64,000 bases of DNA from Erigeron canadensis. Lineage: Eukaryota > Streptophyta > Magnoliopsida > Asterales > Asteraceae. Of this stretch, positions 1-12,720 are shown in pieces. The notes beneath the pieces were generated by a model. That model saw only the letters and a list, made by a program, of their open reading frames with translations, had not been told where the DNA came from and ran no database searches. The DNA is taken from contig NC_057761.1 in assembly GCF_010389155.1 (NCBI RefSeq), forward strand, positions 45,618,213 through 45,682,212, given 5' to 3'. The translations under genes and the position numbers were made by a program. Each line of letters begins with the position of its first letter. Within the stretch, counting starts at the first letter, position 1.

Positions 1-2374
1 GCCCTTCTACTAAATATGTCAAGATGACGTGTCCTTCAAAGTAGGACGGACACACACCACTATGTGTCACGACCACCACATGTCCTTGGCGAGTCTATCT
101 CTCTAAAGAAAGTGGTATTTTTAAGTAATTTATTTATTGAGTGTGTAAAGATGTTCAAATGATTAGTGGTATAAGTGGTAGGCATTAAACTAGTCATGAC
201 ATTACGAATGTCTTAAGGGCGCTGGCATATCTTTGTCTTATGTAAAGCTGATATAATCATATAATACTGATAAGAATATGTCTTTGGTGATATATGAAGA
301 CGAAGACGCTGTAAGATGTACATGACTGGGAAATTCCATCTTGTTACTTTAATTAATGCAATTTAAAGTAAGTTGTATGTATAATAAAAATAGTGAAAGT
401 AAGGACGCGTGGAGATTATTTTTTATCTTATGGTGCGTTCGGACTTCGGAGTTCCAACTTTCGCGCGAGTTGTTTATCATCGTTCACGGTCTTCAAAAAT
501 ATGGTCAAACATTGTACGCCATATGCATTTCAATAATTAAGGGAGTGGTATATTTACAACAACATTTACATTTAGCCGTTCACAACAATGCATATTTTAT
601 ACAGTTGTACTCTGTACAGTATAAGATATATATATTTGTTGTAAATGATAAAAAGTTTTTGTAGATATATCACTCCCTATTTAAATAACCATGTTACAAT
701 GTATTACGGGAATTCTTCAGTTCTTTTAACAAATTTTAATTATACTACTATAATTATATTATACATTTATACTACTAGATTTAACCCACATGTTATATGA
801 AACTAACTAAAAATATAGATAAAAAATATAATAAATGATAATTATATTATTATTCATAATTTATGATATAAAAGACAGATAGATTACGATGGATGAAAAG
901 ATAAAATTATACTTTATGAATATATAATACACGTCAAATATGTTAAAACATGACTAATGAAACATAAATAGTTATAAATCATATAAAATCTGTTTTATGA
1001 TTTTTTAAAAATATAATATAAAATACTTTTCAAAAAAAGTAAACATAATATAACAAAATTTTCTCATTTGAAAAAAATAACTATTATTGAATTAATAAAA
1101 AAAACCATAGTATAATTTATATAAACATCTTTAATCTCATATAAAAATTAAAAAAATAAATATTAATTAATTGAATTACATTTGATGATTAATATCATAG
1201 ATGACAACATAAATATAGAAATTTAAATAAATAAAAAATGACAACTCATTAAAAATCTAATGTAGCATAAAGCTAAAAATGTCATATAAGAAAAAACATA
1301 TTCTCTTATATAATATAGGGACTAGATATCAGTTTATGCAAGATTTATTATAACATTAAAATAACTATATTATAAAATGCATTATACAAATATCAATTTA
1401 ATATGAATATGTCATTTTGTATGACAAATAGAGACTGGTAGACAGACGAGGCTAGTTAAGTTGTTTCGTGTTTTTCTTTTTCCGCTTTACTCTTTGTTAT
1501 TATTTATTGGGTTTTGTTAAACGAAGTCGAGTTTTCGTTAAGATGTATTAATTAGTTGTACACTTATCATAAAATTAAGAGGGTGGATTTTCAATATGAA
1601 AATATACAATCTTTTTTTTATACGTGAAGCCTTAAGGGATATGTTTAGCATTTTCATTATTTTTATTATCTTATGTTATCTTCATTGTTAGTACATTTTG
1701 TTGTCATAAATCATAATGTATACATATATCATTGTAATCAAATTAAAATAACATTATTTATAAAAATAATATATTATTGTCACAAATTTTGTTTCATAAT
1801 TTATTTAATTAACATTATTTGTTCTTGCTATTGCCATAAGTTACTTTTATTATTGTTAGACACGCTATGTTTGTGCTTTTTAATTGTTATAAAAGTGTTA
1901 TTATTTGTATTAAAAATATATCAGCGTAATATGCTATTTATATCATTGCTACGTACATATTATGTTCGTAAAATATTATATCCTCTTTTGAAAGTGTCAT
2001 TATTGAGATTAATATAATTATTGCTATAAAATGATGTAACGTTATGTGTATTAATACTTATTTAGCTTTTAAATTTGGCTTCGACGTAAAATTATTATTG
2101 TTATAAGTTTAATTATAAAAATTTAAGTTATTAACAATTTACGTCTCTACGAAGCGAGGATTAATTGTCTCCAAGTTATCAACTAATTCTTACTCTTATA
2201 TATGGTTTATAGTCGATGGATGGTTAGTCTAAAAATCTTCATATCAAAAGGAATCAAAATGATAACATATGTAAATTGGTGATTAACATGTGTTGGGTTC
2301 AAATCTTCAATATGAACCAACATGTCTTCTTTTCATCTAACAAAATATATGTCATATTCTAAATTCAAAAAAGA
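1..2374. other. gene-free AT-rich stretch
   Basis: I see no gene here. Open frames are short, AT-rich, and show no recognisable protein motif. The stretch is probably old, decayed transposon and intergenic DNA. Confidence 0.6.
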
Positions 2375-2900
2375 AAGATGTAAATAGCGAGCAAAATAAT
2401 TTAATGAGCGAAATAAATTTAAAAAAATAAAACCTTTTGTTGAAGAAAAAGACATGATCAATCTACAATTGACAACAAAATAAATTAAACGAGTTGAAAA
2501 ATAACAATAACAAAATAATTCAATATCAAACAATGTTAACGACATACCAAAAATTAAATTAAAGTGATATAAAAAAATGTATGTTTATTTTGTCGAGAAG
2601 TTATATGACCATGATTTTTTTTTAAAGATACATAGGAGATCGAAGAATGTTGAAAAATGATTATTAAAAATTTATTTAGGTTGTATATATAATAACTTTT
2701 TGTAAAAGTTTGAAGGGTAGTATATATCTTTAAAATTTAAAAAGATTTATTTTGATAAGAAAAGATTTATGATAGATTTTTAAATATATCTATCTATTTA
2801 ATAAGAAAAAAGAAAAGAGCTAAATTAATTAGGAGAGAGGATTAGAGCCAAAAAGGGGAGATTAGGGTAACAAGTAGTTACTAATATTATTAATATAGAT
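2375..2900. repeat. dispersed repeat R1, copy A
   Basis: This segment resembles 11850-12370 over most of its length in the same orientation. Shared landmarks in the same order include AAAGTGATATAAAAAAA, a TTTATGATAGA block and a closing AATTAGGAGAG/ATTAGA block. Divergence and indels are high, so the copies are old. No coding capacity is visible and the element class is unknown; a decayed Helitron or other DNA transposon is possible. Confidence 0.55.
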
Positions 2901-2927
2901 ATAGATATATATAGATATATAAAATAT

Positions 2928-3317
2928 GGGTGGCAATCAAATGAGAATCAACTTAAAATGAGAACAAATGAGAACACTTAAAACTACATTTTGATGCATT
3001 AAAAGTCCATAAAACTGACATAGTGCATAACTAATTATCATTATTTAAGTCTTTAACAACACATGGATCCGTAAAAATCGAAAAAAATCACGCTTTTTGT
3101 TGGGTGCATTATTTTGATAATATGCATCCAAGATGGATGCACAAAACAAAAAATGTGATTTTTTTTATTTTGAAAGATCAATGTGCTGTTAAACACTTAA
3201 ATAATGATAATTAATTATGCATAATGTTAGTTTTATGGACTTTTAATGCATCAAAATGATGTTTTTAAGTGTTCTCACCGTTCTTATTTTAAAAGTGTTC
3301 TCACCGGAGTGTTACCC
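2928..3317. mobile_element. palindromic MITE, copy 1, with 10-bp TSD
   Basis: This is a 390-bp element built as two inverted arms; for example TTTTGATGCATTAAAAGTCC on the left answers GGACTTTTAATGCATCAAAA on the right. It starts GGGTGGCAATC and ends GAGTGTTACCC. It is flanked by a perfect 10-bp direct repeat, TATAAAATAT, at 2918-2927 and 3318-3327. A 9-10 bp target duplication and long inverted arms suggest a Mutator-type non-autonomous element (inference). Relatives lie at 5187-5752. Confidence 0.8.
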
Positions 3318-3327
3318 TATAAAATAT

Positions 3328-5155
3328 AATATTAATTCCACTTATTTATGAATTTCTAATTGCTTAATTTTAAAATATTCTGAAAAAAGAATATCAAAAT
3401 AGAACATCGTCAAAGATATCTAGCTTGCATCTTATGATCTTATTTGGATTTCGTGTATGTTTTATTATTTGTCACTGTTTATAAATATACTGACAGCTTA
3501 TTGTATCGAAATGCTATATTAGGTCTGATTTATATCTTTTATATACTCAACTTCTGTCTTAGATTGTCATTTTGATCAACAAGTTGATCGAGTATTGCTT
3601 TTTTTTTTTCTTTTTCTTTTTTCTTTTGTAGTAAAACTGTTATCATGTTATATATAGCAACTTGTATCAAACTTGTGTCAAGGCAATCTTAATTCACATT
3701 TTAATTTCTTCTTTTGCTTTAGCCGATTCATAATGAGATGTGATATTTACATCACATAATTGGATTAATTTACCATATTGTACGCATCTCATAACATATT
3801 GTATAAACATCTAATGCATGATTATGATAAATTTATCGAATTATGTGATACAAATATCACTTTTCATTAATAATAGATGAGTCAACCAAATTAGTAATTT
3901 TGGCAAGTTAATTGGGGTTAATCAACTTGTAAATTTTTTCACCTACGCATAATTATAACTTTTAAAAACAAACGAATAATAAATTTACTTATAGATACGC
4001 AAAACATCAAAATTTTCAGAACTCGAAAAACAGATATCATAAAATATTTTTCTTCTACTAGTTTCTGTCATAAAGTTTTAACTGCTAAATCAATAGGAAA
4101 TGTATACTAGCTTGTATAGTGTAGGCAGTAACCAATCATGTTAGGACCATCCAAAGTCAAAGCATATCTGGCTTGACATTTAATCACATGACCTTAGAAA
4201 AGGTTTGCTTTTGTTGCACAACAAAACAAAAGTGTAGCGACCACATTATAGTCTCTTATAAAAGAATCTAGAAGATTTAGACCATAAACGTTTAGTGTAT
4301 TGCCAACCTCGCTCATGCGTGGATTCGATTAGTGATCCATGTCCAAATTCAAAAGCCCACTTTGTGGCAAGAAGCCATGCTTGCGATTGAGTCATTGAGA
4401 AGAGGATTCTAAGTTGCGTTCAATCCAATCATCGGCAATGTTTCATTATTGGTTGGGTATGTGTTTTATAAAGGGTGAAACTCTCGGAGGTCACAAGTAT
4501 TCATACAATAGGATCAATTTATGAGGAGGAAAAAAAAAGAGGTTTTACAACATTCCCGTTCGAAAGATGGTATTTAAGTGTTTGTCATACTGTGATTCAA
4601 GATATTAATCTAAGAGATATCGAATATAGAAAAATTTATATACCACATGATGAGTATAAAGGCCAAAAGGGGGGTAGATCGATATTGATTAAAAAGAACC
4701 AATTAAAGTTTTTTTAAATTTATTGTATACACACACATTATAAACCTATTTGATTATTTTCCATTAAGAAAATTGTCGTTTTTTAACTCCATTTTTTACT
4801 TTGTTACTTATTATTAATACATACATGATTTCCAAATGTTGAGTTTACACTCCCGAATCACAAGACATTGCATCTACTATGCTTATAAGTTCGACCGAAA
4901 TTTTATGATAATTAAATTTAAAACTCTTACTAAACATATAACATATTAACATATTATTATGTATTGTAATATAGATTCATTCATTGGTTTTTAATACTCT
5001 AACCACAACTTTAAGTTAATACAATGAAACGAAAATAACATAATGGTACGTAGTCAAGAGTGTGTTTTTTTTAAGTCTTCTATAAAAAATCACATCAAAA
5101 TAATATCTTATGATTAAAAGACATGAAGTTCTTAAATTATAAGTTAGTTGAAAAG

Positions 5156-5156
<1 letters not shown>
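3328..5156. other. gene-free stretch
   Basis: No gene is recognised. An 80-codon open frame at 4475-4717 has low-complexity composition and no family resemblance, so it is not called. Confidence 0.6.

Positions 5157-5186
<30 letters not shown>
5157..5186. repeat. (TA)n microsatellite
   Basis: A run of about 15 TA units lies immediately before a palindromic MITE. Several elements in this window sit in or beside TA runs, which suggests either insertion preference or growth of the run after insertion. Confidence 0.9.
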
Positions 5187-5190
<4 letters not shown>

Positions 5191-5436
5191 CAAATAAGAA
5201 CAGTTTTAAAATAAAAATGGTGAGAACACTTTAAAAACACCATTTTGATGCATTAAAAGTCCATAAAACTAACATGTTGCATAACTAATTATCATTATTT
5301 AAGTGTTTAACAACACATTCATCCGTCAAAATCGAAATAGTCATATTTTTTGTTTTGTGCATCCGTCTTGGATGCATTTTCATCAAAATGATGCATCCAA
5401 CCAAAAACGTGATTTTTTTAAGTGTTAACTTATATA
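5187..5436. mobile_element. palindromic MITE, copy 2 (partial)
   Basis: It shares the arm sequence ATTTTGATGCATTAAAAGTC and the internal AACTAATTATCATTATTTAAG block with the element at 2928-3317. Its right terminal part is missing and copy 3 follows directly, so it is either truncated or interrupted by its neighbour. Confidence 0.75.
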
Positions 5437-5752
5437 GGGTAACACTCCAGTGAGAACATGTTGAAAATAAGAATAGTGATAACACTTAAAAACATCATTT
5501 TGATGCATTAAAAGTTCATAAAACTAACATAGTGCATAACTAATTATCATTATTTAAGTGTTTTACAACACATTGATCCGTCAAAATCGAAAAAATCACG
5601 TTTTTTGGTTGGATGCATCATTTTAATAAATATGCATCCAAGATGGATACACAAAACAAAAATATGATTTTCATGATTTTGAGAGACCATTGTTATTTTA
5701 AGTAATCTAACCGTGTTCTTATTTTAAAACTGTTCCTATTTGATTGTCCCCC
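5437..5752. mobile_element. palindromic MITE, copy 3
   Basis: It begins GGGTAACACTCCAGTGAGAAC, the form of the right end of copy 1, and ends TTTGATTGTCCCCC. TATATA-rich sequence flanks both sides. Internal blocks match copies 1 and 2. Together with copy 2 it gives a head-to-tail pair of hairpin-forming units. Confidence 0.75.
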
Positions 5753-6829
5753 TATATATGTGTGTGTGTGTGAAAAATAACTAATCCTCCTAACAAAGTA
5801 GCCTAAAAGTCTCCCTAACACTATAAGAAAATGACATGTGGTATCCACTAATTCTCTTTTCTAATCTTGCCTCTTAATTTTTCCACATGTCATAATCCAA
5901 TAGTTGGAATGATTTTTAGACTATTTTATTAAGAAGATTAATCATTTCCCAGTATATAAACAAACCATTAATGTACGAATAATAAAACTTATATGTTTAC
6001 ATAACATATGAATAATGCATGTAACTACGTATACATTGAATATTTTTATCTAAGGACGCGCTCAATGCGTCTTTGAGCTGTCACATCGTATCCTTTCATA
6101 TCTTTAAAAACCTTTACACGTTCTTAAAATCTTTTGGTTTTAACTCCAACCATATAAAGATCTTTATATATCTTTACATTTATATACAAACAAAAGAAAA
6201 TAGTATTGGAGATAGCCTAAGGGCATGCCCTTAGATAAGAACATACATCAAAAAAATCTTTAGTTTTAAACAAACTACAATGCAAAGAATATTTATGGAC
6301 AATTAAAGATAGTTTAAAAACCCAAAACACCCCATTAAGAATAGTCTAATACTAGTATATCATGGAAAAGGTGGTCCACATATCTTTGACCGTTTGCCAA
6401 AAATACTAGACCATGGGCACCTGCAGCTATATACCCTGGTCGAGCCAGTAGTGAGACCTGGTCAGGCCAGAGGGCCACCCCACATGACCATCATCATCAT
6501 TTGATTTTGACCCCATTCATTTTCTCCCATTTTGTGGCGTTCACTCATTATTTGCATATATTAACTTTTTTCCTAGCGCTATTGGCAATTTCTTTTCAAT
6601 TATTGAATTATACGAATACATATACATTTTGCTATTAAACATCAAATACATTTGAATGAAGTTGTAGGCAAGTTTAATATGCAAAACACCATCATGTCCG
6701 CCTCCATAAAAAAATATATTACTTGATTTATATGAAGATATTCTTGCATAAATTGACCAAACAAAAAATAGAGTCGCTAAAGTGATATATCAACATATAT
6801 ACTTAGAAAAAGAAAGTTGGCTTGTACCA
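5753..6829. other. gene-free stretch
   Basis: No gene or clear repeat was recognised. A GC-richer patch at 6410-6480 has no open frame of note. Confidence 0.55.
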
Positions 6830-6837
6830 CCATACAT

Positions 6838-7016
6838 AACAACAACAATTATACCCAATCCAGTCATAAATGAGATACAAGCTAGGAAGGTGGGATGCAT
6901 ATATTTCCACGGTTCTACCCAGAGTTAAAAAGACTACCATCAGACTAAACTTCCGGTTAGAAATGAAAGGGAAAAATGACCGTATGTGGTACGTGACCAT
7001 ACAAATACGAAATTTA
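6838..7016 (-). mobile_element. SINE/RTE-like tail element, minus strand
   Basis: Read on the minus strand it carries the shared module of this family in the window: an ACCGGAAGT block, CTCTGGGTAGA, a CATCCCACC block, then GGATTGGGTAT followed by a TTG-rich terminus. TTG-type 3' ends are known for plant Au-type SINEs and RTE LINEs. Candidate 8-bp flanking repeats, GCTTGTAC, lie at 6830-6837 and 7017-7024. Related copies are near 11.2, 50.6 and 54.6 kb. Confidence 0.6.
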
Positions 7017-7185
7017 GCTTGTACATCGATCAGTATAATATTATAAAAAGAGAGTCACATTTACACGACAAGACTTCGACAAGATTATGCATTGTCCTTT
7101 AGTAATTTGTTTGGTTGTCAACCCCGTGTTACAAAGTTTTCCAAAAGCATAGTACTGTTTTCATCCATTTTATGATTGCAAAATG

Positions 7186-7187
<2 letters not shown>

Positions 7188-7252
<65 letters not shown>
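7188..7252. repeat. (TTA)n microsatellite
   Basis: About 21 uninterrupted TTA units, likely length-polymorphic. Confidence 0.95.
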
Positions 7253-8000
7253 TTAACGTACGTACTATCAAGATATATTTATATATATATATAAAATACC
7301 ATATGAAATAGCGCACAGAATCTCATTCCTTGTTTTAGCATTTATTTTGGTTCATGTGTCGTCACCTCTTTCATGTTGTTATTCAATATGTATTGATATG
7401 TCATTCGCTCTTTTTATACAACTTATGAAAACACATCTAATTAAATTAATGTTCATCCTGTTACTAAATTAATTGGCATGCACTTTTAGCTCAAAGTTAT
7501 GTTATTACACCTATCTACTTGAATTTTTATCATGCCACTTTCATACATAATTTGAGCAAATTCAAATGTTAATCAAAAATCATAATGATTACTATATTGA
7601 ATTTTTCAGGAAAATAATAGGACAGTAGTAAATATGGATAACGAGTGTGTGGTACCGTGAATATAGGCTTCGGTGAAGATAGAAACAAAATCCTCTGCAA
7701 ATATTCTTTTTGGATAAATATATTTCCAGTTTTTTTTTAAATATTCAACTTGGGCCACTTATAAATTACTCTGTGGTAAAAATTATATTCGAGAGTGGAC
7801 ACATGTCATGCATATGTTGATAACCTTGTATAGCTTTTAGTGACCATCTTTCCTCGATCGTTTTACGAAGCATGTTTTGGGTAAAAGTTTAGCAGAATAA
7901 CCTACGTCAAACGCTTTTAATGAGTACATAATTTGCTAAGAGCGATAATGATGTCTAGAGCAATGATTTTACTTGTTATAAACAACGGAAATGAAAATTT
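7253..8000. other. gene-free stretch
   Basis: No gene or named element was recognised. Confidence 0.55.
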
Positions 8001-8003
8001 TAA

Positions 8004-8635
8004 CGGGCGTTCTTCTCACCTTTCATCTTATAAGTTATAAGACGGTTGACAACCCACTTTCTATATCTTTTTTCACCACTCACTTCTAACCAATCACAGC
8101 ATGTCACCTCAACTTCACCACTCATCCAAATTTCATTGTCATTCGACCACTCATTTTACAATTTTCATTTTATCTAAACATTAAATTTCATTAAACTAAA
8201 AATATTCAAATACATAAATATTACATAAATAATTCTTGGAAACCTTAAAACAAATAAAAAAAAAACATACTAGAAATACTTAAAAGATATAACATAAATA
8301 ATAGAAATACGACTACTATTGCATTTTTGTGTATATGTTTGAGTTGTAGTGTGTTTTTTGAAAGAGAAAGTGAATGTAGTGTGTGTGTTTTGTGTTGTGA
8401 GTTGTATATATGTATATATAAACTAATAAAGTATTAAAACCAAAAAAAAAGGAAGTAGCCGTTAGTGGTCAAACAAGCCGTTGGAAAGCACCTCGATTTC
8501 GTATGTCGCGCATTATCAACCGCGTGGTCTGACCACGCATCTCGACCCCACGACGCGTGGTGGCTTGATGGCGGCGGTGTTCCGTGGTGGCGCCGCAATG
8601 ACCACGCATCGACCTTCCTACCGATGCCAACGCCC
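8004..8635. mobile_element. PIF/Harbinger-like non-autonomous element
   Basis: Short inverted ends, GGGCGTT at the left and AACGCCC at the right, are flanked by TAA at 8001-8003 and 8636-8638, matching the 3-bp TWA target duplication of PIF/Harbinger elements. The next base is also shared, so TAAC is possible. The right third is much more GC-rich than its surroundings, with repeated ACCACGC and GCGTGGTGG motifs. A 61-codon open frame at 8481-8666 crosses the right end and is not a gene. No transposase is present. Confidence 0.6.
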
Positions 8636-8659
8636 TAACGTTTATTTTAGGAAAACATC

Positions 8660-9210
8660 TATATAAAGGAACCTTTTTACTATTAAAGGTAACATATTTA
8701 GTTTTGGTATATTTAAAGGATTTGATTTCTAAAAGTTTCGCGACAGAGGGAACATCGTTAATTAATATTTAACAGCAACTCTTCGTTAAGTGTTACGTCA
8801 CTACTGCCACGTCCTTAATTTTGCTTACGTGGTATTTTGATTTGACTGAAATACATATATAAGTATTTGTATATACAAAAATTTTATTCCGGTTTCATTG
8901 TTGGGTCACATATTAGTTGATTACACCATCCGTTAAACACAAACAAAAAGCGGGGAGAGAGAAACGGAAAGTGTGATACGGTTTTTCTGTATATACAAAA
9001 TTACAAATACTTATATATGTATTTCAGTCAAAGTCAAATGTCATGTAAGCAAAAACGATGATGTGACATTGGTGACATGTCATTTAACGGAGGGCTGCTG
9101 TTGAAAACTAACGACATTCCTTTTGTTGCGAAATTTTTAGAAAATAGGATATTTTAAATAGAAGAAAACTAAATAGGTTCCCATTAATAGGAAATTTGTA
9201 TAAAAAAATT
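8660..9210. mobile_element. long-TIR foldback element
   Basis: Two arms of about 210 bp are inverted copies of each other. GACTGAAATACATATATAAG on the left faces CTTATATATGTATTTCAGTC on the right, and the outer parts also pair with moderate divergence. The loop at about 8880-8990 is short. No open frame is present. Exact ends and target duplication are uncertain. Mutator-like foldback MITEs have this architecture. Confidence 0.65.
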
Positions 9211-9453
9211 ACTTTTTTTTATAGATATTTTCATTTATTTTATGGTTTGCTTATCAACACACCCACCAATTATATTACATCCAAAATTACTAACAAAAAA
9301 TAAAAATTAATAAGATTTTTTTTATATAATTATTAATTCTAATATAATTAATAGTTAAAATTTTTCTAAAAATAAAGGTAAATGATATCAGCAAAAATGA
9401 TCTAACGATTATAAATTTGTGGTTGAACGGTTTATCTTGTGTTGAGTTAAGGT

Positions 9454-11183
9454 TAGAGATGGCAACAAAACCCGTATCCAATGGGGAAACTCGAAACCCG
9501 ACATTTTTTGGCCGGGTCCGGGTATGAGGGTATAGGGGCGGGTATGGGTATGATAATATATAACTTTTTTTGGGGTCCGGGTACAATTTTAGATGTAAAC
9601 CAACATACCCGACCCATAAAGCCGTATACCCGACCAATATATATATATATATATATTTCTATTTCCAAAAGGATTTTAAAAATATGAAATGGTAATTGAG
9701 GTAATATGTGTTAAAATAACAGTATCTACCAATATACTAAAACAAGATTGTGGTATTTTTGAAACGACATGTGGCGAGATCTTTGATCGACACGTGTACT
9801 TTTGATAAGAATCCTAATCCAATTATGTTTCCAACTATTATTAATTAATTTAGTGAATATTATTTATATGAAAACAAAAAAACATATGTTCTAATCTATA
9901 CAATATTCTATATGATCATCTTTTAAAAAATAATAATATAAATTCATCCATGAAGATAATTTTCTTTATTTTTTCTATTTATATTTTTTATAATAATCTA
10001 TTCTATACAATGTTTTAAATATTTAGTAATCTTCGTTTAATTAAATTAGTGAATATTATTTATATGAAAACAAAAACATATGTTCTAATCTATACAATAT
10101 TCTATATGATCGATCTTTTAAAAAATAATAATATAAATTCATCCATGAAGATAATTTTCTTTATCTTTCCTATTTTTATTTTTTTAATCTATTCTATACA
10201 ATGTTTTGAATATTTAATAATCTTCGTTCATCGATTCATATCGAAGAACCTTTTTAGTTAGAAACAACTACTCTGTATGTCTCAATTCAATCAATTAAAA
10301 CCTTCTTTGTTAGGAACAATGCCACATGCAGCTGCTGAAAGTAAGTTTCTTTTCATGTAGTTGTAATTTATCAAATACTTTAGTTTACTTATTATATTAG
10401 ATTTTTTTAAGTGATCAATGCTTAAGTAGTAGTTTAATTGTAATAATTATGGGATGTTTGTTATTGCGATTACAAAACAAATTCTATGTTTTCAAAATAG
10501 ATTATGTGTTTTTTCATATGCTATAATCTTTTTAAAACTTATTTAGTTTATTAATGTTTAAACTTGCATTACATGGTTTATGCATCAAATAGATATATAA
10601 ACTTTAATATAATTAAATGAAAAATAAATATTATTAGTCAATTTGTGCACCGCGCACGGGTATTAGTACTAGTTCAATAATATATGTAGTAATTAGCTTT
10701 CATGAGAGTGTGTATGTGCGTCTGTGCATGCCGCTTTCGTGATTTATTTGTTCTTTGTAGCTAATATACGATATATACATGCAAATGCTTCAAAATTTCC
10801 AGTATATGTAAATATAACGAGTCAGATTGCAATTAGTATTTGACATTTTATTGGTTAACTTTGCTACATGTTAGCACGCACATTCAAATATTAAAGATAT
10901 ACTAGTAGTTTTTAGTTTTCTGCTACATGTATATTCTAATATTTCTTACTGTATTTGATATATTGATAATTAGTAATTAGTATTAGTATAATATAATATA
11001 ATTTAATGGATTTCAAAACAAAAAACATTAACGGATCCCCGATTACTCATGGGGAAACCTGTTACCTGACGGTTAATAAGTAATGAAGATCCGTCGGGTC
11101 CAGGCCCGGGTGTGAGACGGAGATTTTTAAACGGGTCCGGGATTACTTAAACCCGGACCATACCCGGCCCGTTACCATCCCTA
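9454..11183. mobile_element. hAT-type non-autonomous transposon with 8-bp TSD
   Basis: Termini are TAGAGATGGCAAC at the left and GTTACCATCCCTA at the right, which are inverted repeats with two mismatches. They are flanked by a perfect 8-bp direct repeat, GTTAAGGT, at 9446-9453 and 11184-11191, the length produced by hAT transposases. Subterminal regions (9476-9640 and 11080-11170) are rich in CCCGG and GGGTCCGGG motifs, as expected for hAT subterminal binding sites. No transposase frame exists. A Helitron occupies 9725-10672 inside it. Confidence 0.85.
9725..10672 (+). mobile_element. Helitron H1 nested in the hAT element
   Basis: The element starts TCTACCAATATACTAAAAC after an A and ends in CTAG before a T. 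A GC-rich hairpin-like segment, GCACCGCGCACGGG, lies about 10 bp before the end. These are the Helitron hallmarks: 5' TC, 3' hairpin plus CTRR, and insertion between A and T without target duplication. It contains an internal direct duplication: about 9850-9990 is repeated at 10044-10190. No RepHel frame is present, so it is non-autonomous. Confidence 0.7.
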
Positions 11184-11224
11184 GTTAAGGTGACTTGAAT
11201 TTTTAGGGTATTTTTTTGTTGAGT

Positions 11225-11325
11225 TATGAAAGCAGCATATCAACCTTTGATTAAAGGTAAGACTCTCTTCCCTCATAGTTGCTCAAGGATTGGGTCATGT
11301 TGTTGTTGTTGTTTTTTGTTGAGTT
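11225..11325 (+). mobile_element. SINE/RTE-like 3' tail fragment
   Basis: It contains GGTAAGACT, then AAGGATTGGGTCATG followed by a TTG repeat, the 3' module shared with 54600-54755. The upstream part is missing or diverged. Confidence 0.45.
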
Positions 11326-11849
11326 GTGTGGACTGTATATTCTATTTGTGTTTATTGGGTGACCAATTAACTTTAATTAATTTAACGTTAAAAAAAACTT
11401 TTAATTAAGTTAAAATATAAAAATAATACTTGATATTTAAACGGCTAGTCAAATTTTGTACCTTTTTTAGAAGTATTATAGAAATATAATTGCAATTGCA
11501 TGTTCTTTTATTATCGGGATGAATTGAATGCCACATTATTTTCTTTTGTTATTTGAAACTTTGAATTGTCAACTTTTATAAACATTAATCATAAATATAT
11601 ATGTTTGTCTTACATAATATTTAATGTAAATTATAGATTAAAACTTAAAAGGAAGTTTTATGGACATAATTTTTCAACAAGAGTTATATAAATAAAAGAT
11701 CAAAAATATTTGCACAGTAAAACATTTATATTGAGACAGATAGAAATTTTTATTTGTTATTTAGTTAATTAGCCTAATGATAGGTTAAAACCTTTATGTT
11801 AGACGTATAGTCTCAAAATATATATATCAAAAGTAAATATTAAAATAAT
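11326..11849. other. gene-free stretch
   Basis: AT-rich, with no gene or repeat recognised. Confidence 0.55.
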
Positions 11850-12370
11850 AAATAATAAAACAAGTAAAAAATAACAAAACATGAACAAAACAAATTTAAA
11901 ATAATAAACCCTTTTGTAGCAGAAGAAGAAGGCATAATCAAAATATAATTGACATCAAACTAATTTAAAAGAAATGAAAAATTACAATAACATAACAAAT
12001 ATCAAATAATAAACAAACATGAAGAAAATATAAAATTAAAGTGATATAAAAAAACCGTATGTTTTTTCTTGTTGAAAATTTATTTAATTAAATTTGTTTA
12101 TAACAGATAGGAAGGAGCACAATAATATGAATGAGAATAATTGATAAAAAAAAAAAATTTTTACTTGTATATATGATAATATTGGGAGAGCTTTAAAAAT
12201 ATTATATATCTTTAAAATCTAAAAGGATTTGTTTTGATAGATAGAGATTTATGATAGAGTTTTAAATATAAATATCTACTTAATTAGCAAATAAAAAATA
12301 AAAAAATCTAGAAACAATGAGAGCTCTAGAGTAATTAGGATAGAGTTTTAAGAGGTGTCAAGTGTATCTC
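11850..12370. repeat. dispersed repeat R1, copy B
   Basis: This is the counterpart of 2375-2900 in the same orientation. Shared order includes ACCC/CCTTTTGT, AATTGACA, AAAGTGATATAAAAAAA, TTTATGATAGA and AATTAGGA blocks. Confidence 0.55.
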
Positions 12371-12442
12371 CAACATAATCTTTTAGTTATAGTATATATT
12401 TACAATGTGATATTATTATGAAAGATAATTAAGAATAAAAAT

Positions 12443-12720
12443 TTAAACATACTTGTGATCATGTACTTGACCTTCAAGTATATGTCTTTGTTCGTGATAT
12501 GAGTCCATAACACGAATAGGTTTATTTTCAATCAATTGTCCTATGATAAATAGATAACAAATAAGACTGATTTCATATTTTTTGATAAAAATTAAAACTC
12601 TTGATTTAAGTAATAATTAGAATTTTAAACATAATACGCAAAACTAATATATAAAAATGGAGAAAATTTTATACCTGTTTGGTTGAGAAATAGAATGAAT
12701 CTTGAATGGAGTTCATATTG
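12443..12720 (-). pseudogene. possible captured two-exon gene fragment
   Basis: On the minus strand one open frame runs to an AACAG/GTATAA donor at 12675. It resumes in matching phase after an ATCATAG acceptor, with the second block starting at 12540, and continues for about 31 codons to a TAA at 12443. The joined frame reads through without a stop and encodes peptides such as NKPIRVMDSYHEQRHILEG. I do not recognise the family. It may be an exon pair captured by a transposon, or chance. Confidence 0.3.

Noticed and set aside
4475..4717. 80-codon plus-strand open frame
   Set aside because: Biased composition, no recognised motif, no neighbouring exon with matching splice sites.
8481..8666. 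61-codon frame in GC-rich sequence
   Set aside because: It crosses the end of a Harbinger-like element and has no homologue-like motif.
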